Below, piece by piece: positions 1 to 7,415 of a stretch of DNA of 18,528 bases. Origin of the DNA: Lachnospiraceae bacterium (GTDB taxonomy: Bacteria > Bacillota > Clostridia > Lachnospirales > Lachnospiraceae); contig VSOC01000016.1 in assembly GCA_009774615.1 (NCBI GenBank), positions 37,580 to 56,107 of the forward strand, given 5' to 3'. A model generated the notes under the pieces. The model saw only the letters and a list, made by a program, of their open reading frames with translations, did no database searches and had not been told where the DNA came from. The position numbers and the translations under genes were made by a program. The stretch's first letter is position 1; every line of letters begins with the position of its first letter.

Positions 1-255
1 CTGTTAAAAATAGATATGTGCTGAGCAAACCATGATACTGACGCATACGGACATGTTCCTATTTCGTCAAATGAATATGCCAGCACACGAAAATGCACCG
101 AACTTTACCCGATACCTTTAGTTTACCCAATTCAGGATAGCAAAATCATGTAAAATCAAAACCATGGGAATGTAAAATTTTTGTAAAATCGCTTATTTAG
201 CTGTAAACCTTTAGCAGTAAACCTTTTCAGAAATAACTTTTTTAAGAATAACCAT
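1..255. other. AT-rich region downstream of mobB, no gene seen
   Basis: I see no credible coding region here. The stretch is visibly richer in A and T than the neighbouring genes. It has a tandem duplication of a 14-bp unit, AGC(T/A)GTAAACCTTT, at 199-212 and 213-226 with one mismatch. The word TGTAAAAT occurs at 149-156, 171-178 and 182-189. No convincing hairpin plus U-tract was found to end the mobB transcript, so the operon's 3' end is not defined by sequence. Confidence 0.5.
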
Positions 256-747
256 TTACCGCAGCTTCATCGCTTCCTCAATCCTGTCTGCCAGTGCCTC
301 CGCTGACGGCAGTTCTTTCTCGGGATAACGGCAGAAATACTTCGGATAGCTGCTGTCTTTCATCCCTTCCAGGAGAATAATATCCGCTCCCGGAAAGGCT
401 TTAAAGAGCATTTTTTCGTTCGGCAGTTCATCCTCCTCTTCTATTTCTCTGGTAATCAATATCCTCTTTTTGGAAAACACCGCACACCCGCAGGCTCCCG
501 CCTGTCTGTGCCGGAAGCTGTCCGTCCCCGGCACATCGCCGACAAAGTCATGACCATCATGCTTAATCACGGCAACCCGGTAGCCGCGCTGCTTTAATAC
601 AGGAATCAGCCGGCAGATCATGGTGGTTTTTCCGCTGTTCTTATACCCGCTTACGGCAAAGACAAAAGGCTGGCTGCGTACATCCCCTGGTTTTGGTTCT
701 TTTGCAGCCACAGTCCCTTTCAGAACTTCTACCGAAGATACACCCAT
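256..747 (-). CDS. mobB: Molybdopterin-guanine dinucleotide biosynthesis adaptor MobB
   Basis: MobB is a small cytoplasmic GTP-binding P-loop protein that assists MobA in attaching GMP to molybdopterin to make the MGD form of the molybdenum cofactor. The 163-residue product has a Walker A loop GYKNSGKTT at residues 34-42, then the family's VIKHDGHDF stretch. Near the C-terminus it has LLEGMKDSSYPK, matching the typical 'EG.K....PK' region. About 25 residues precede the usual start of the P-loop domain, slightly longer than average. The ATG overlaps the 3' end of moeA by 19 bases, and a G-rich stretch (AAAGGGGG) lies about 8 bases upstream, so translation is probably coupled to moeA. It is the last gene of the ten-gene cluster. 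A bis-MGD enzyme in the same cluster explains its presence. Confidence 0.93.
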   Translation of the reverse strand: MGVSSVEVLKGTVAAKEPKPGDVRSQPFVFAVSGYKNSGKTTMICRLIPVLKQRGYRVAVIKHDGHDFVGDVPGTDSFRHRQAGACGCAVFSKKRILITREIEEEDELPNEKMLFKAFPGADIILLEGMKDSSYPKYFCRYPEKELPSAEALADRIEEAMKLR

Positions 748-1928
748 ACTTCATCCCCCTTTCCTGCCCCGGCCTGTTCTTTGGCAATCTCAATCAGACA
801 ATTACTCCCTGCCATCGCCGAAAGCGTTCCTGAGGCATGGTTTCCGGCACTGGCCCATACCTTTCCGTCCTCTGCATAACCGCGAAGAAAGCGCCTAGTC
901 CCCTTTGGCTTTATAAAATCATTTGCCATCACTGCCCGGTGCCGCTTTACCTCCAGACGCTTATCCCCGGTTATCTTCCCAAGCACCGGACGAACCAGAA
1001 GTTCAAAATTCGCCGCTGCCGCAAACGGATTTCCCGAAAGGCAGATCAAAAGAGTACTTCCCAAAACCGCCGCAAGCGTGGGTGCCCCGGGCTTTACTTC
1101 CACACGCCAAAATAATTTTTCCGCCGACAATAAGGGCAGTACCTGGTGCATAATATCCTTTTCCCCGACCGATACCCCGCCCGTCGTCACGATAAGATCC
1201 GCTTTTCCAGAAAGTTCAAGAAGGGTTTCTGCCATCTCTTCTGCATCATCCCTTCCGTGCAGCGATGCAAATGGGGTAATTCCAAAATCCAGCAATCTAC
1301 CGCTGATCAAATGACGGTTGGTATCATAAATTTTTCCCGGCTGCAAAGGTATTCCCGGCTGCACCAGTTCATCTCCGGTGGAAATCACGGCAACCTTCGG
1401 CTTCCGGTAAACCTCAACAAATTCTTTTCCCAACCCCGCCGCAAGCGCGATGCCAATGCCGTCCATCCGCATCCCGCCTTCGAAAAGGACATCCCCTTTC
1501 CGGTAATCCTCGCCCTGACGGCAATAGTTTTCATACGGAAAAGAAGCACGGTAAATCTCTACCTCTTCCCTGCCGTAATCCGTATCCTCCTGACGAATCA
1601 CGGTATCCGCACCCTCAGGAACGGGCGCACCGGTGGTAATGCGGACGGCTTCCCCTTCCTTTACCGTCCCGCAAAACACTTCTCCGGCATAAACCGCCCC
1701 GATAACCTTCAGCCGTTTGGGAAAATCCTTCTTTGCCCCTTCAGTATCCTGCCCGCGAACCGCATAACCATCCAGGGGCGAGCGGGGAAACGGAGGCTGA
1801 TCCGCCATGGCAGAAAGAGGTGCAGCGAGAATGCGGTCTGTGGATGTTAAGAGGGGAATCCTCTCGGTTTCTGTGATGGAACGGGTGTGATGCAGCAGAC
1901 ATTCTACCGCCTCTTCTAACGCTAACAT
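729..1928 (-). CDS. moeA: Molybdopterin molybdenumtransferase MoeA
   Basis: MoeA inserts molybdate into adenylylated molybdopterin, the step that makes active Moco. The 399-residue length is normal for the family. Visible signatures are DQPPFPRSPLDGYAVR at 43-58, ITTGAPVPEGADTV at 97-110, the MoCF-like STGDEL and TTGGVSVGEKD motifs in the central domain, and SGNPFAA towards the C-terminal domain. The start is supported by a GGAGGA site six bases upstream of ATG, inside the end of mobA (overlap of 7 bases). No separate MogA is in the window, so adenylylation would depend on a gene elsewhere. Placement between mobA and mobB, downstream of a molybdoenzyme, fits dedicated cofactor supply. Confidence 0.96.
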   Translation of the reverse strand: MLALEEAVECLLHHTRSITETERIPLLTSTDRILAAPLSAMADQPPFPRSPLDGYAVRGQDTEGAKKDFPKRLKVIGAVYAGEVFCGTVKEGEAVRITTGAPVPEGADTVIRQEDTDYGREEVEIYRASFPYENYCRQGEDYRKGDVLFEGGMRMDGIGIALAAGLGKEFVEVYRKPKVAVISTGDELVQPGIPLQPGKIYDTNRHLISGRLLDFGITPFASLHGRDDAEEMAETLLELSGKADLIVTTGGVSVGEKDIMHQVLPLLSAEKLFWRVEVKPGAPTLAAVLGSTLLICLSGNPFAAAANFELLVRPVLGKITGDKRLEVKRHRAVMANDFIKPKGTRRFLRGYAEDGKVWASAGNHASGTLSAMAGSNCLIEIAKEQAGAGKGDEVWVYLR

Positions 1929-2515
1929 AAAACTTCCTCCTTCAGCACCTTATAATCCTCCAACGTATTGATATTTCTCCCCACTTGGCTGCCCTTAGAG
2001 AGTAAAACGGAAACTGCCTTCGTCTTATCCAGCAAGTTCCGCATTTTATAATCTCCTTCCAAAAGCATTGCCTCCATAACCCCAAAAGCAGCCTTCGGAT
2101 ATACGCCAAACAGCGGATGCACCCTTCCCCCGCTCTCTGCCACAATGATTTTTTCTTCCCCTCTGTCCCGGTATGCCTGATAAACCGCCATCACTTCTTT
2201 CACATCTTCCCTGCTTATCAAAGGCGTATCACAGGCGGTGACAAACAGGGCATCTGCCCCGTGGCATAATTTCAGCCCGGAGCAGATACCGCCTAAGGGG
2301 CCTGCATCCGAATAAATATCCACGATTTTGGGAAGGGGAATGGAAGCATAAAGGGAAGCATTTTCCTCTGCAACAGATAAATAAACCGCCGGAAAAACAT
2401 CCAGTGCACACTGAATAAATGCATAAAAACTACGCCCCTGATAGCTTAAAAACAGCTTTGTCCTTCCCTCCATCCGACGGCTTTTTCCGCCGGTCAGAAT
2501 ATATCCTGCAACCAT
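1922..2515 (-). CDS. mobA: Molybdenum cofactor guanylyltransferase MobA
   Basis: MobA transfers GMP from GTP to Mo-molybdopterin, producing MGD; bis-MGD is what nitrate-reductase-type enzymes carry. The 197-residue product begins with the nucleotidyltransferase signature LTGGKSRRMEGRTK (residues 7-20), a variant of GGxSxRMGxDK in which GRTK replaces the usual GxDK. It contains DAGPLGGICSGL and VTACDTPLIS, the Mg/GTP-binding segments of the family, followed by HPLFGVYPK. A weak GGGTGG-type ribosome site sits just upstream. It ends 7 bases inside moeA. A 75-base polypurine spacer separates it from the TDT transporter gene, a possible internal processing or re-initiation point. Confidence 0.93.
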   Translation of the reverse strand: MVAGYILTGGKSRRMEGRTKLFLSYQGRSFYAFIQCALDVFPAVYLSVAEENASLYASIPLPKIVDIYSDAGPLGGICSGLKLCHGADALFVTACDTPLISREDVKEVMAVYQAYRDRGEEKIIVAESGGRVHPLFGVYPKAAFGVMEAMLLEGDYKMRNLLDKTKAVSVLLSKGSQVGRNINTLEDYKVLKEEVLC

Positions 2516-2590
2516 ATTTCCACCCTTTCCCAGCCTGCATTTTTCTCTCTTCTGCTTCTTTTTCTTTCTTCTGTCTTCCCTTTCCCGTTC

Positions 2591-3520
2591 CTACTTCCTT
2601 TCCACTTTCAGCGCCATCATCAGGAAATTTAAGAGAACGAAACCGACAATCATTGAGGTAAGATAAATCTGTATCCCGCTTAACTGTCCGGTCAGTACAG
2701 CCAGCCCTTCCTGTCCGGTTCCGTTAAAATAGCCGGTCATCTTATTCGTCGCCACAATTCCGATAGCCATGGGGAAGGTCATTCCCGCAAAGCCCGGGGC
2801 GAAAGGGAAGGCAAAAAACTTCGGCAGTTTCAGTACAATGAATGCCAGAGAAGCCAGCACGCAGGCATAGAGAATGTAGAGCAGCACCGGGCTTGGATTC
2901 TTGATTACGTTTAAATAGCTGACCACGCAGAGGCTGCACGGTGCTAAAACCACTGCCATGGTATGGTACACCGGCGGCTTTACTTCTACTGTTATCAGCC
3001 GCCAGATCATCAATGGAATAAGTGCAAAGTAAATCCCGATCCCATAGTAAACCACCCAGGTTAATACACCGGACATATTCATCGCGCCGCCGACCACACA
3101 GCTGACCATAATCCCGTTATAGGTAACAAACCAGCTTGGAACAAAGGTGTTGATATCCCGTTTTTTTATCATATTTCGATAGCTAAACAGAAGAATATGT
3201 ACCGCATGAACAGCCAGTGCAGCCAGCCAGACAGCCTTGCCCAGTCCCGGAACATAGTCAAAATAATAGCTTCCAAGAATCATTAAAATCATGGTAAATC
3301 CGGCGTACAGACTGCAGGGCACTACGGTTTCATATTCTTTTTTGCAGGTTTTCGGAAATTGAATGATCTTTACCACATATAAAAGAATAATGATCGTCGC
3401 TGCCCACATGGTCAGATGCCGAATCCAGGTATAGCCCATTCCTGAATACACATTGGACAGTGTCAGCGCACCGACAAAGGTTGGCAGCAGGGGTACCGGC
3501 ATATTTTCTAATCGTTTCAC
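2591..3520 (-). CDS. TDT-family (TehA/Mae1/Ssu1-like) membrane transporter
   Basis: This is a 309-residue, very hydrophobic protein with about ten predicted membrane helices, the size and texture of the tellurite-resistance/dicarboxylate transporter (TDT) family, which includes TehA, malate exporter Mae1 and sulfite exporter Ssu1. Segments such as LPTFVGALTLSNVYSGMGYT near the N-terminus and the glycine/proline-containing helix FPFAPGFAGMTFPMAIGIVA near residue 245 agree with that fold. The start codon is GTG, preceded by AAAGGAG with a nine-base spacer. It lies inside the reductase cluster, so I infer that it moves a small anion of that pathway such as nitrite, nitrate or sulfite. No NarK, NirC or FocA homologue is present. 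The substrate cannot be read from sequence. Confidence 0.8.
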   Translation of the reverse strand: MKRLENMPVPLLPTFVGALTLSNVYSGMGYTWIRHLTMWAATIIILLYVVKIIQFPKTCKKEYETVVPCSLYAGFTMILMILGSYYFDYVPGLGKAVWLAALAVHAVHILLFSYRNMIKKRDINTFVPSWFVTYNGIMVSCVVGGAMNMSGVLTWVVYYGIGIYFALIPLMIWRLITVEVKPPVYHTMAVVLAPCSLCVVSYLNVIKNPSPVLLYILYACVLASLAFIVLKLPKFFAFPFAPGFAGMTFPMAIGIVATNKMTGYFNGTGQEGLAVLTGQLSGIQIYLTSMIVGFVLLNFLMMALKVERK

Positions 3521-3540
3521 AGGCAGTCACTCCTTTTTTG

Positions 3541-3585
3541 TTCGTTAAAACATTCGTGTTCGTTAAAGTATCCCTTTTCGTTAAA
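3541..3585. repeat. Three direct repeats of TTCGTTAAA at an 18-bp period
   Basis: The nonamer TTCGTTAAA occurs exactly three times, at 3541-3549, 3559-3567 and 3577-3585, each start 18 bases from the last. It lies in the 80-base spacer between the FAD oxidoreductase stop and the GTG start of the TDT gene. The intervening nine bases are not conserved. The block ends only a few bases before the AAAGGAG ribosome site of the TDT gene, so on the mRNA three UUUAACGAA words precede translation initiation. It could be a protein-binding array, an RNA element, or an old tandem duplication. Confidence 0.75.
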
Positions 3586-3600
3586 ATAATCACATTTTTT

Positions 3601-4851
3601 CTAATCCTCATAGAAGTATTCAAAGTTCTCTTTCACATGGAAAAAGTCGGAATAATCAATGGAAAATATCGGCTTTTTCACCCTGGTTACATCGATTTTC
3701 CGGGCAATAAGCTGCTGCAGTATCCCGCCGTAAGCTAAGTCGCCCTGAAGGATGGCACCGATAATTTTCCCGTTTTGATGGACGATTTTTTTGTAGGAAT
3801 CCGGCGTTTCCAAAACTTCTTCCACGGCCTCACCCTCCGCCGGGTTGACATTGCCCAGGGCCATCGTGGGAATATTCAGGAAATTCATGGTCGCCTTGCT
3901 GGCAAAGAAATCGGTCATTTCCCGCTTTTCTCCTGCCATATTGGCGGCGGCGATAAGCCCTTCCTTAACTGCGGCGGGCCAGATGGGGCTTTTCCCGGAA
4001 ATATCGCCTGCACCAAAGATATCGGGATCGCTGGTCTGCCCAAATGCATCGTAGACCAGACCATGGTCATCCACGGCAATCCCGGAGCCTTCCAGATACT
4101 CGATATTCGGGCGAACCCCTGCAGTGACCACCAGGTAATCGCAGGGAATTTCCCTTCCGTCGCTCAGCTTAAGTCCCTGGATTTGATGTTCCTTTTCCAG
4201 AAGCACTTCCTTAATTCCCACGCCGTAATACTGGCGTACACCGGCATTTCCCAGGGCATCTTCATAGACTTTCGCGGCTTTTTTATCTAACTGGCGGTTA
4301 AGCAGCCAGTCCGCCGTTTCCACCAGACTCACTTTCACTCCCAGATCCAAAAAGCCAACCGCACAGTCTAATCCTACCAGTCCGGCACCCATCACAACGA
4401 TATTCGGGGCAGAATGAGAAGCATTTTGAACCGCTTCTTTCAGCTTTTCCATATCCTCAATATTTCTGAAACCGCAGACCTTACCGCCCTCTGCCGCCTG
4501 TAAAAGTCCCGGAACGGGCGGCAGGAAGGTGTGGGAACCGCTGGCAAGCAAAAGCTTATCATAGGCTATTTTTTCGCCATTATCCAGAACGATTTCCTTT
4601 TCTTTGGCGTTTACTTTCACACAGCTTCTTCCCTTTACCCACTCCACCCCAAACCGTTCGGCAAAGTCCGGCTCGGCAAAGGAAAGTTCTTTTAGACTGC
4701 GCTTTCCTGCCAGGTAATGGTGAAGGATACAGCGGGAATAAACCGCACGGTCTTTAGAAACCAATACAATCCGGCTGTCCTTATCTAACCTGCGCAGTTC
4801 CCTTGCCCCGTTAATCCCTGCCGCCGAGGAACCAATAATTACATACTTCAT
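3601..4851 (-). CDS. FAD-dependent NAD(P)H oxidoreductase, NirB N-domain/NasC-like
   Basis: This is a 416-residue pyridine nucleotide-disulfide oxidoreductase-fold flavoprotein. It shows an FAD-binding start VIIGSSAAG (4-12, the GSSAAG form common in NirB-like and rubredoxin-reductase-like proteins), a second dinucleotide site VMGAGLVGLDCA (153-164) for NAD(P)H, and the FAD-contacting IFGAGD (278-283). No signal peptide is seen. I chose the ATG at 4851 because it overlaps the ferredoxin stop as ATGA and has GGAGGAGGT eight bases upstream; a longer in-frame reading back to 5109 lies inside the ferredoxin gene and lacks family similarity. The probable role is to pass electrons from NAD(P)H through the adjacent ferredoxin to the molybdoenzyme. 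Clostridium perfringens has a comparable molybdoenzyme/ferredoxin/flavoprotein set for nitrate reduction (established knowledge, from memory). Confidence 0.88.
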   Translation of the reverse strand: MKYVIIGSSAAGINGARELRRLDKDSRIVLVSKDRAVYSRCILHHYLAGKRSLKELSFAEPDFAERFGVEWVKGRSCVKVNAKEKEIVLDNGEKIAYDKLLLASGSHTFLPPVPGLLQAAEGGKVCGFRNIEDMEKLKEAVQNASHSAPNIVVMGAGLVGLDCAVGFLDLGVKVSLVETADWLLNRQLDKKAAKVYEDALGNAGVRQYYGVGIKEVLLEKEHQIQGLKLSDGREIPCDYLVVTAGVRPNIEYLEGSGIAVDDHGLVYDAFGQTSDPDIFGAGDISGKSPIWPAAVKEGLIAAANMAGEKREMTDFFASKATMNFLNIPTMALGNVNPAEGEAVEEVLETPDSYKKIVHQNGKIIGAILQGDLAYGGILQQLIARKIDVTRVKKPIFSIDYSDFFHVKENFEYFYED

Positions 4852-5276
4852 GCCTGCACCTCCTCCAGCGTAATTGCGCCCATCGGACATTTTTCCACAC
4901 ACATCGGATTGGCCTGTCCGTCCTCGCTTCGATGGACGCACATATTGCACTTCATAATCTCCTTCTGCGCAATGCTGTCGTACTTTAAAATCCCGTAGGG
5001 GCAGGACATAATGCACATATAACAGCTTGCACACTGCTCCTTGTGATACTCGACATAGCCGGTTTCCTGGTTTTTCTTCATTGCCCCAGTCATACAGGTA
5101 TACACGCACTCCGGACGCTCGCAGTGGCGGCAGAAAATCGGTGCCGGTTTTGTCCCGCTGTCGATCGTTACCCTGTTCCTTGCATCCCCGCTCTCGGTCT
5201 GATGGCTGACCACGCAGGCCGTTACACAGGTCAGACAGCCGATACAGCGGCTTCGGTCAATCTTTATCCGTTTCAT
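4848..5276 (-). CDS. Four-cluster [4Fe-4S] ferredoxin-type electron-transfer subunit
   Basis: This 142-residue protein has sixteen cysteines in four groups: C11/C14/C17/C21, C49/C52/C57/C61, C82/C85/C88/C92, and C110/C113/C126/C130. That is the arrangement of CooF/HycB/DmsB-like polyferredoxin subunits. It is cytoplasmic, with no membrane anchor. I prefer the ATG at 5276 (MKRIKIDRSR) because it has GGAG six bases upstream; an ATG at 5288 would abut AAAGGAG with no spacer. It lies 33 bases after the molybdoenzyme stop and is translationally coupled to the flavoprotein by a four-base overlap. The expected role is to carry electrons between the flavoprotein and the molybdoenzyme. Confidence 0.9.
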   Translation of the reverse strand: MKRIKIDRSRCIGCLTCVTACVVSHQTESGDARNRVTIDSGTKPAPIFCRHCERPECVYTCMTGAMKKNQETGYVEYHKEQCASCYMCIMSCPYGILKYDSIAQKEIMKCNMCVHRSEDGQANPMCVEKCPMGAITLEEVQA

Positions 5277-5309
5277 TTTCTTCTCCATCTCCTTTCCCGT
5301 TTTTTTCGC

Positions 5310-7397
5310 TTATCCTATCTTCTCAAACCGCACCGGCGTTGCCTTATACGATGGTTCCTTGGAATAGCTGTCGTACAGCGAAGGGGTTAGCTTATTGCAT
5401 TCAATATAGTGAATCGGTGCATAGAGTTCCCCATACTGCACATTTTCTGTAATCTTTACGGCAAACCGCGCATTTTCCCCATTAATCGAATAAACCTGGA
5501 TTTCCTCCATTTCTCCAATCCCCATCTCCTGTGCCATCCGGTCATTCATATATAAATACGCCTTCTTTGCCGACACATCCTCAACAAACTTTACTTCCTT
5601 CGTCCGGCTCTGGGTGTGCCACTGCCCGACGCTTCCCCGCCCGGTATTGAGCACCCATGGAAACGCTTCTGTCGTGGGCAATGGATTCTCCCTTACCTCT
5701 TCAAAGACAAACTGTGCCTTCTTCGACGGCGTAAAAAACCTTCCGTCGCCGTACAGCCTGCGCTGTTCTTCTTTATTTTCCTCTTCCTTCCCTTCAGGAT
5801 AAGGCCACTGAATCCCATGAGAATTTTCCAGCCCCTCCCAGGTCACCCCCGTAATATCACAGGGCATATTCCTCGAACATTCCTTCATCAGGGCAAAGCA
5901 GTCCTTCGGTGTTTCCCATCCCTTTAAGGCATCGCCCATCCCCAGGGCCTTCCCCACGCCAAGAATCGCCTCATAATCGGAAATCTCATTTTCCCCGCGC
6001 TTAAGCACCGGACGCATGGCAGAAAGGCGGCGTTCCAGGTTAATGTAGGTTCCCTCCTTCTTAAGCCCCGGAACCACCGGGAAAAATACCGTACATTCCT
6101 CGGCGCTCTCAATCGTATCGTAAATATCCTGCACCACAAAAAGTTCCAGCTTCTTCACCGCCGAGGCAAAGGTTTCATTATTCGTCCAGCTGTGCCGCGG
6201 ATTCGTGCACAGGATCCAAAGCCCCTTAATCTCCCCGGCATTAATCCCCTCAATAATCTGGTTATACGTCTTGGTCGGCTTATCCGCCAACATCTCCTCA
6301 CCAACCCCCAGCACCTTGGAAATCCGCTTTCTCCGGTCAGGATTGGTAAAATCGCCGCCGCCGAAAAATACCGCCGTATTGCTGTAGGCGCGTGACCCCA
6401 TGGCATTGCACTGCCCGGTAATGGAATTTGCCCCCGTTCCCGGCTTCCCGATATTCCCCGTCATTAACGCCAGGTTAATAATCGCCTGCGCCGTGCGGAC
6501 TGCCTCATAGCCCTGGTTTACGCCCATCGTCCACCAGAACGAAACCCGTTTCCCCCGGTGAATCAGTTCTGCCAGCTCCAAAATCTGCTCTTTGGAAAGT
6601 CCGGTTCCCTCTGCGCCCCGCTCCAGCGTATAAGCCTTAACAAAAGCTTTAAACTCCTCAAACTTTTCCGTGTGCTCCCGAATAAAGGCATGGTCAATCC
6701 AGTCTTTTTCAATTAACAGGTTTGCAACCGTATACAAAAGCAAAAGATCGCTCCGCCAGCGAAGCCCATACCAGTAATCAGCATTCATCGCCGTTTCCGA
6801 CCTTCGCGGATCAATCACGACCACCTTATGCCCCGGAACCTGATTCTGCCTTACCCGTCCCCAGAGGATCGGATGGGCCACCACCGGATTTGATCCGATA
6901 AAGATTATGGTATCCGAAAGTTCGAGATCCTTCAGTGTATAGCCCGGCGCATCAAACCCAAAGCTCTGCTTATGCGCCACCACCGCCGTCGCCATGCAAA
7001 GCCTGGTATTCCCATCCACATTTGCCTTTAAGTAATTCCTCATCACATGACCGAAAACAGCAAACTCTTCCAGGGTAAGCTGCCCCGTGCTGATCCCCGC
7101 CACACTCTCCGGCCCGTACTTTCCCTGAATCTCCTTTAACTTATCCGCCACGTAAGAAAACCCTTCCTCCCAGGAAACCGTTTTCATCGACCCGTCCTCC
7201 TGGCGGATTTTGGGCAGGCTGTTCGGCTTAACCGTGGTCTGCTGTTTATCCAGGGAAAGCCCCTTAATACAGCAGAAACCATCATTTACCGGATAGCCCT
7301 TCGTCGGAACCGCCTTCACCACCCGGTTATCTTCCACATAAAAATCCAGATTGCAATCCAAAGCACAATAATTACACGTTGACTGTACTTTCTTCAT
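5310..7397 (-). CDS. Cytoplasmic bis-MGD molybdoenzyme, assimilatory nitrate reductase (NasA) type
   Basis: This is a 695-residue molybdopterin oxidoreductase. The N-terminal [4Fe-4S] site is C8, C11, C15 and C43 (FCCIKGL). The likely molybdenum ligand is Cys134 in NTRLCMATAV, the RLCM form seen in Nas/Nap nitrate reductases rather than the selenocysteine/cysteine context of formate dehydrogenases. Further Nas-like signatures are GKPGTGANSITGQCNAMGSR, GIQWPYPEG and the C-terminal LNTGRGSVGQWHTQSRT. There is no twin-arginine signal, so it acts in the cytoplasm. The probable reaction is nitrate to nitrite. It starts 18 bases after asrC, with AAAGGAG overlapping the asrC stop region, and is followed by its presumed electron donors. 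Reduction of another oxyanion cannot be excluded from sequence; I am confident of the family and moderately confident of nitrate. Confidence 0.85.
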   Translation of the reverse strand: MKKVQSTCNYCALDCNLDFYVEDNRVVKAVPTKGYPVNDGFCCIKGLSLDKQQTTVKPNSLPKIRQEDGSMKTVSWEEGFSYVADKLKEIQGKYGPESVAGISTGQLTLEEFAVFGHVMRNYLKANVDGNTRLCMATAVVAHKQSFGFDAPGYTLKDLELSDTIIFIGSNPVVAHPILWGRVRQNQVPGHKVVVIDPRRSETAMNADYWYGLRWRSDLLLLYTVANLLIEKDWIDHAFIREHTEKFEEFKAFVKAYTLERGAEGTGLSKEQILELAELIHRGKRVSFWWTMGVNQGYEAVRTAQAIINLALMTGNIGKPGTGANSITGQCNAMGSRAYSNTAVFFGGGDFTNPDRRKRISKVLGVGEEMLADKPTKTYNQIIEGINAGEIKGLWILCTNPRHSWTNNETFASAVKKLELFVVQDIYDTIESAEECTVFFPVVPGLKKEGTYINLERRLSAMRPVLKRGENEISDYEAILGVGKALGMGDALKGWETPKDCFALMKECSRNMPCDITGVTWEGLENSHGIQWPYPEGKEEENKEEQRRLYGDGRFFTPSKKAQFVFEEVRENPLPTTEAFPWVLNTGRGSVGQWHTQSRTKEVKFVEDVSAKKAYLYMNDRMAQEMGIGEMEEIQVYSINGENARFAVKITENVQYGELYAPIHYIECNKLTPSLYDSYSKEPSYKATPVRFEKIG

Positions 7398-7415
7398 TTC
7401 CCTGTCCTTTCTCCT

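Noticed and set aside
1146..1850. 234-codon plus-strand open frame opposite moeA
   Set aside because: It lies wholly antisense to a clear moeA with all family motifs, and its translation is low-complexity and matches nothing I know.
2591..3520. Tellurite resistance function for the TDT protein
   Set aside because: The family name reflects TehA, but the context is oxyanion reduction and no TehB partner is present; a tellurite role has no support here.
3541..3585. CRISPR-like array
   Set aside because: Repeats of nine bases with nine-base spacers and only three copies are far too short, and no cas gene is in the window.
3330..3623. 97-codon minus-strand frame spanning the 18-bp repeats
   Set aside because: It overlaps the TDT gene and the flavoprotein stop out of frame. 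Its repetitive LTN pattern simply reflects the DNA repeats.
4852..5109. 86-codon N-terminal extension of the FAD oxidoreductase
   Set aside because: It runs through the ferredoxin gene in another frame, has no family similarity, and the internal ATG at 4851 has GGAGGAGGT and an ATGA overlap.
5310..7397. Formate dehydrogenase as identity of the molybdoenzyme
   Set aside because: The metal-ligand context is NTRLCM as in Nas/Nap, not the formate dehydrogenase context, and no selenocysteine TGA interrupts the frame.
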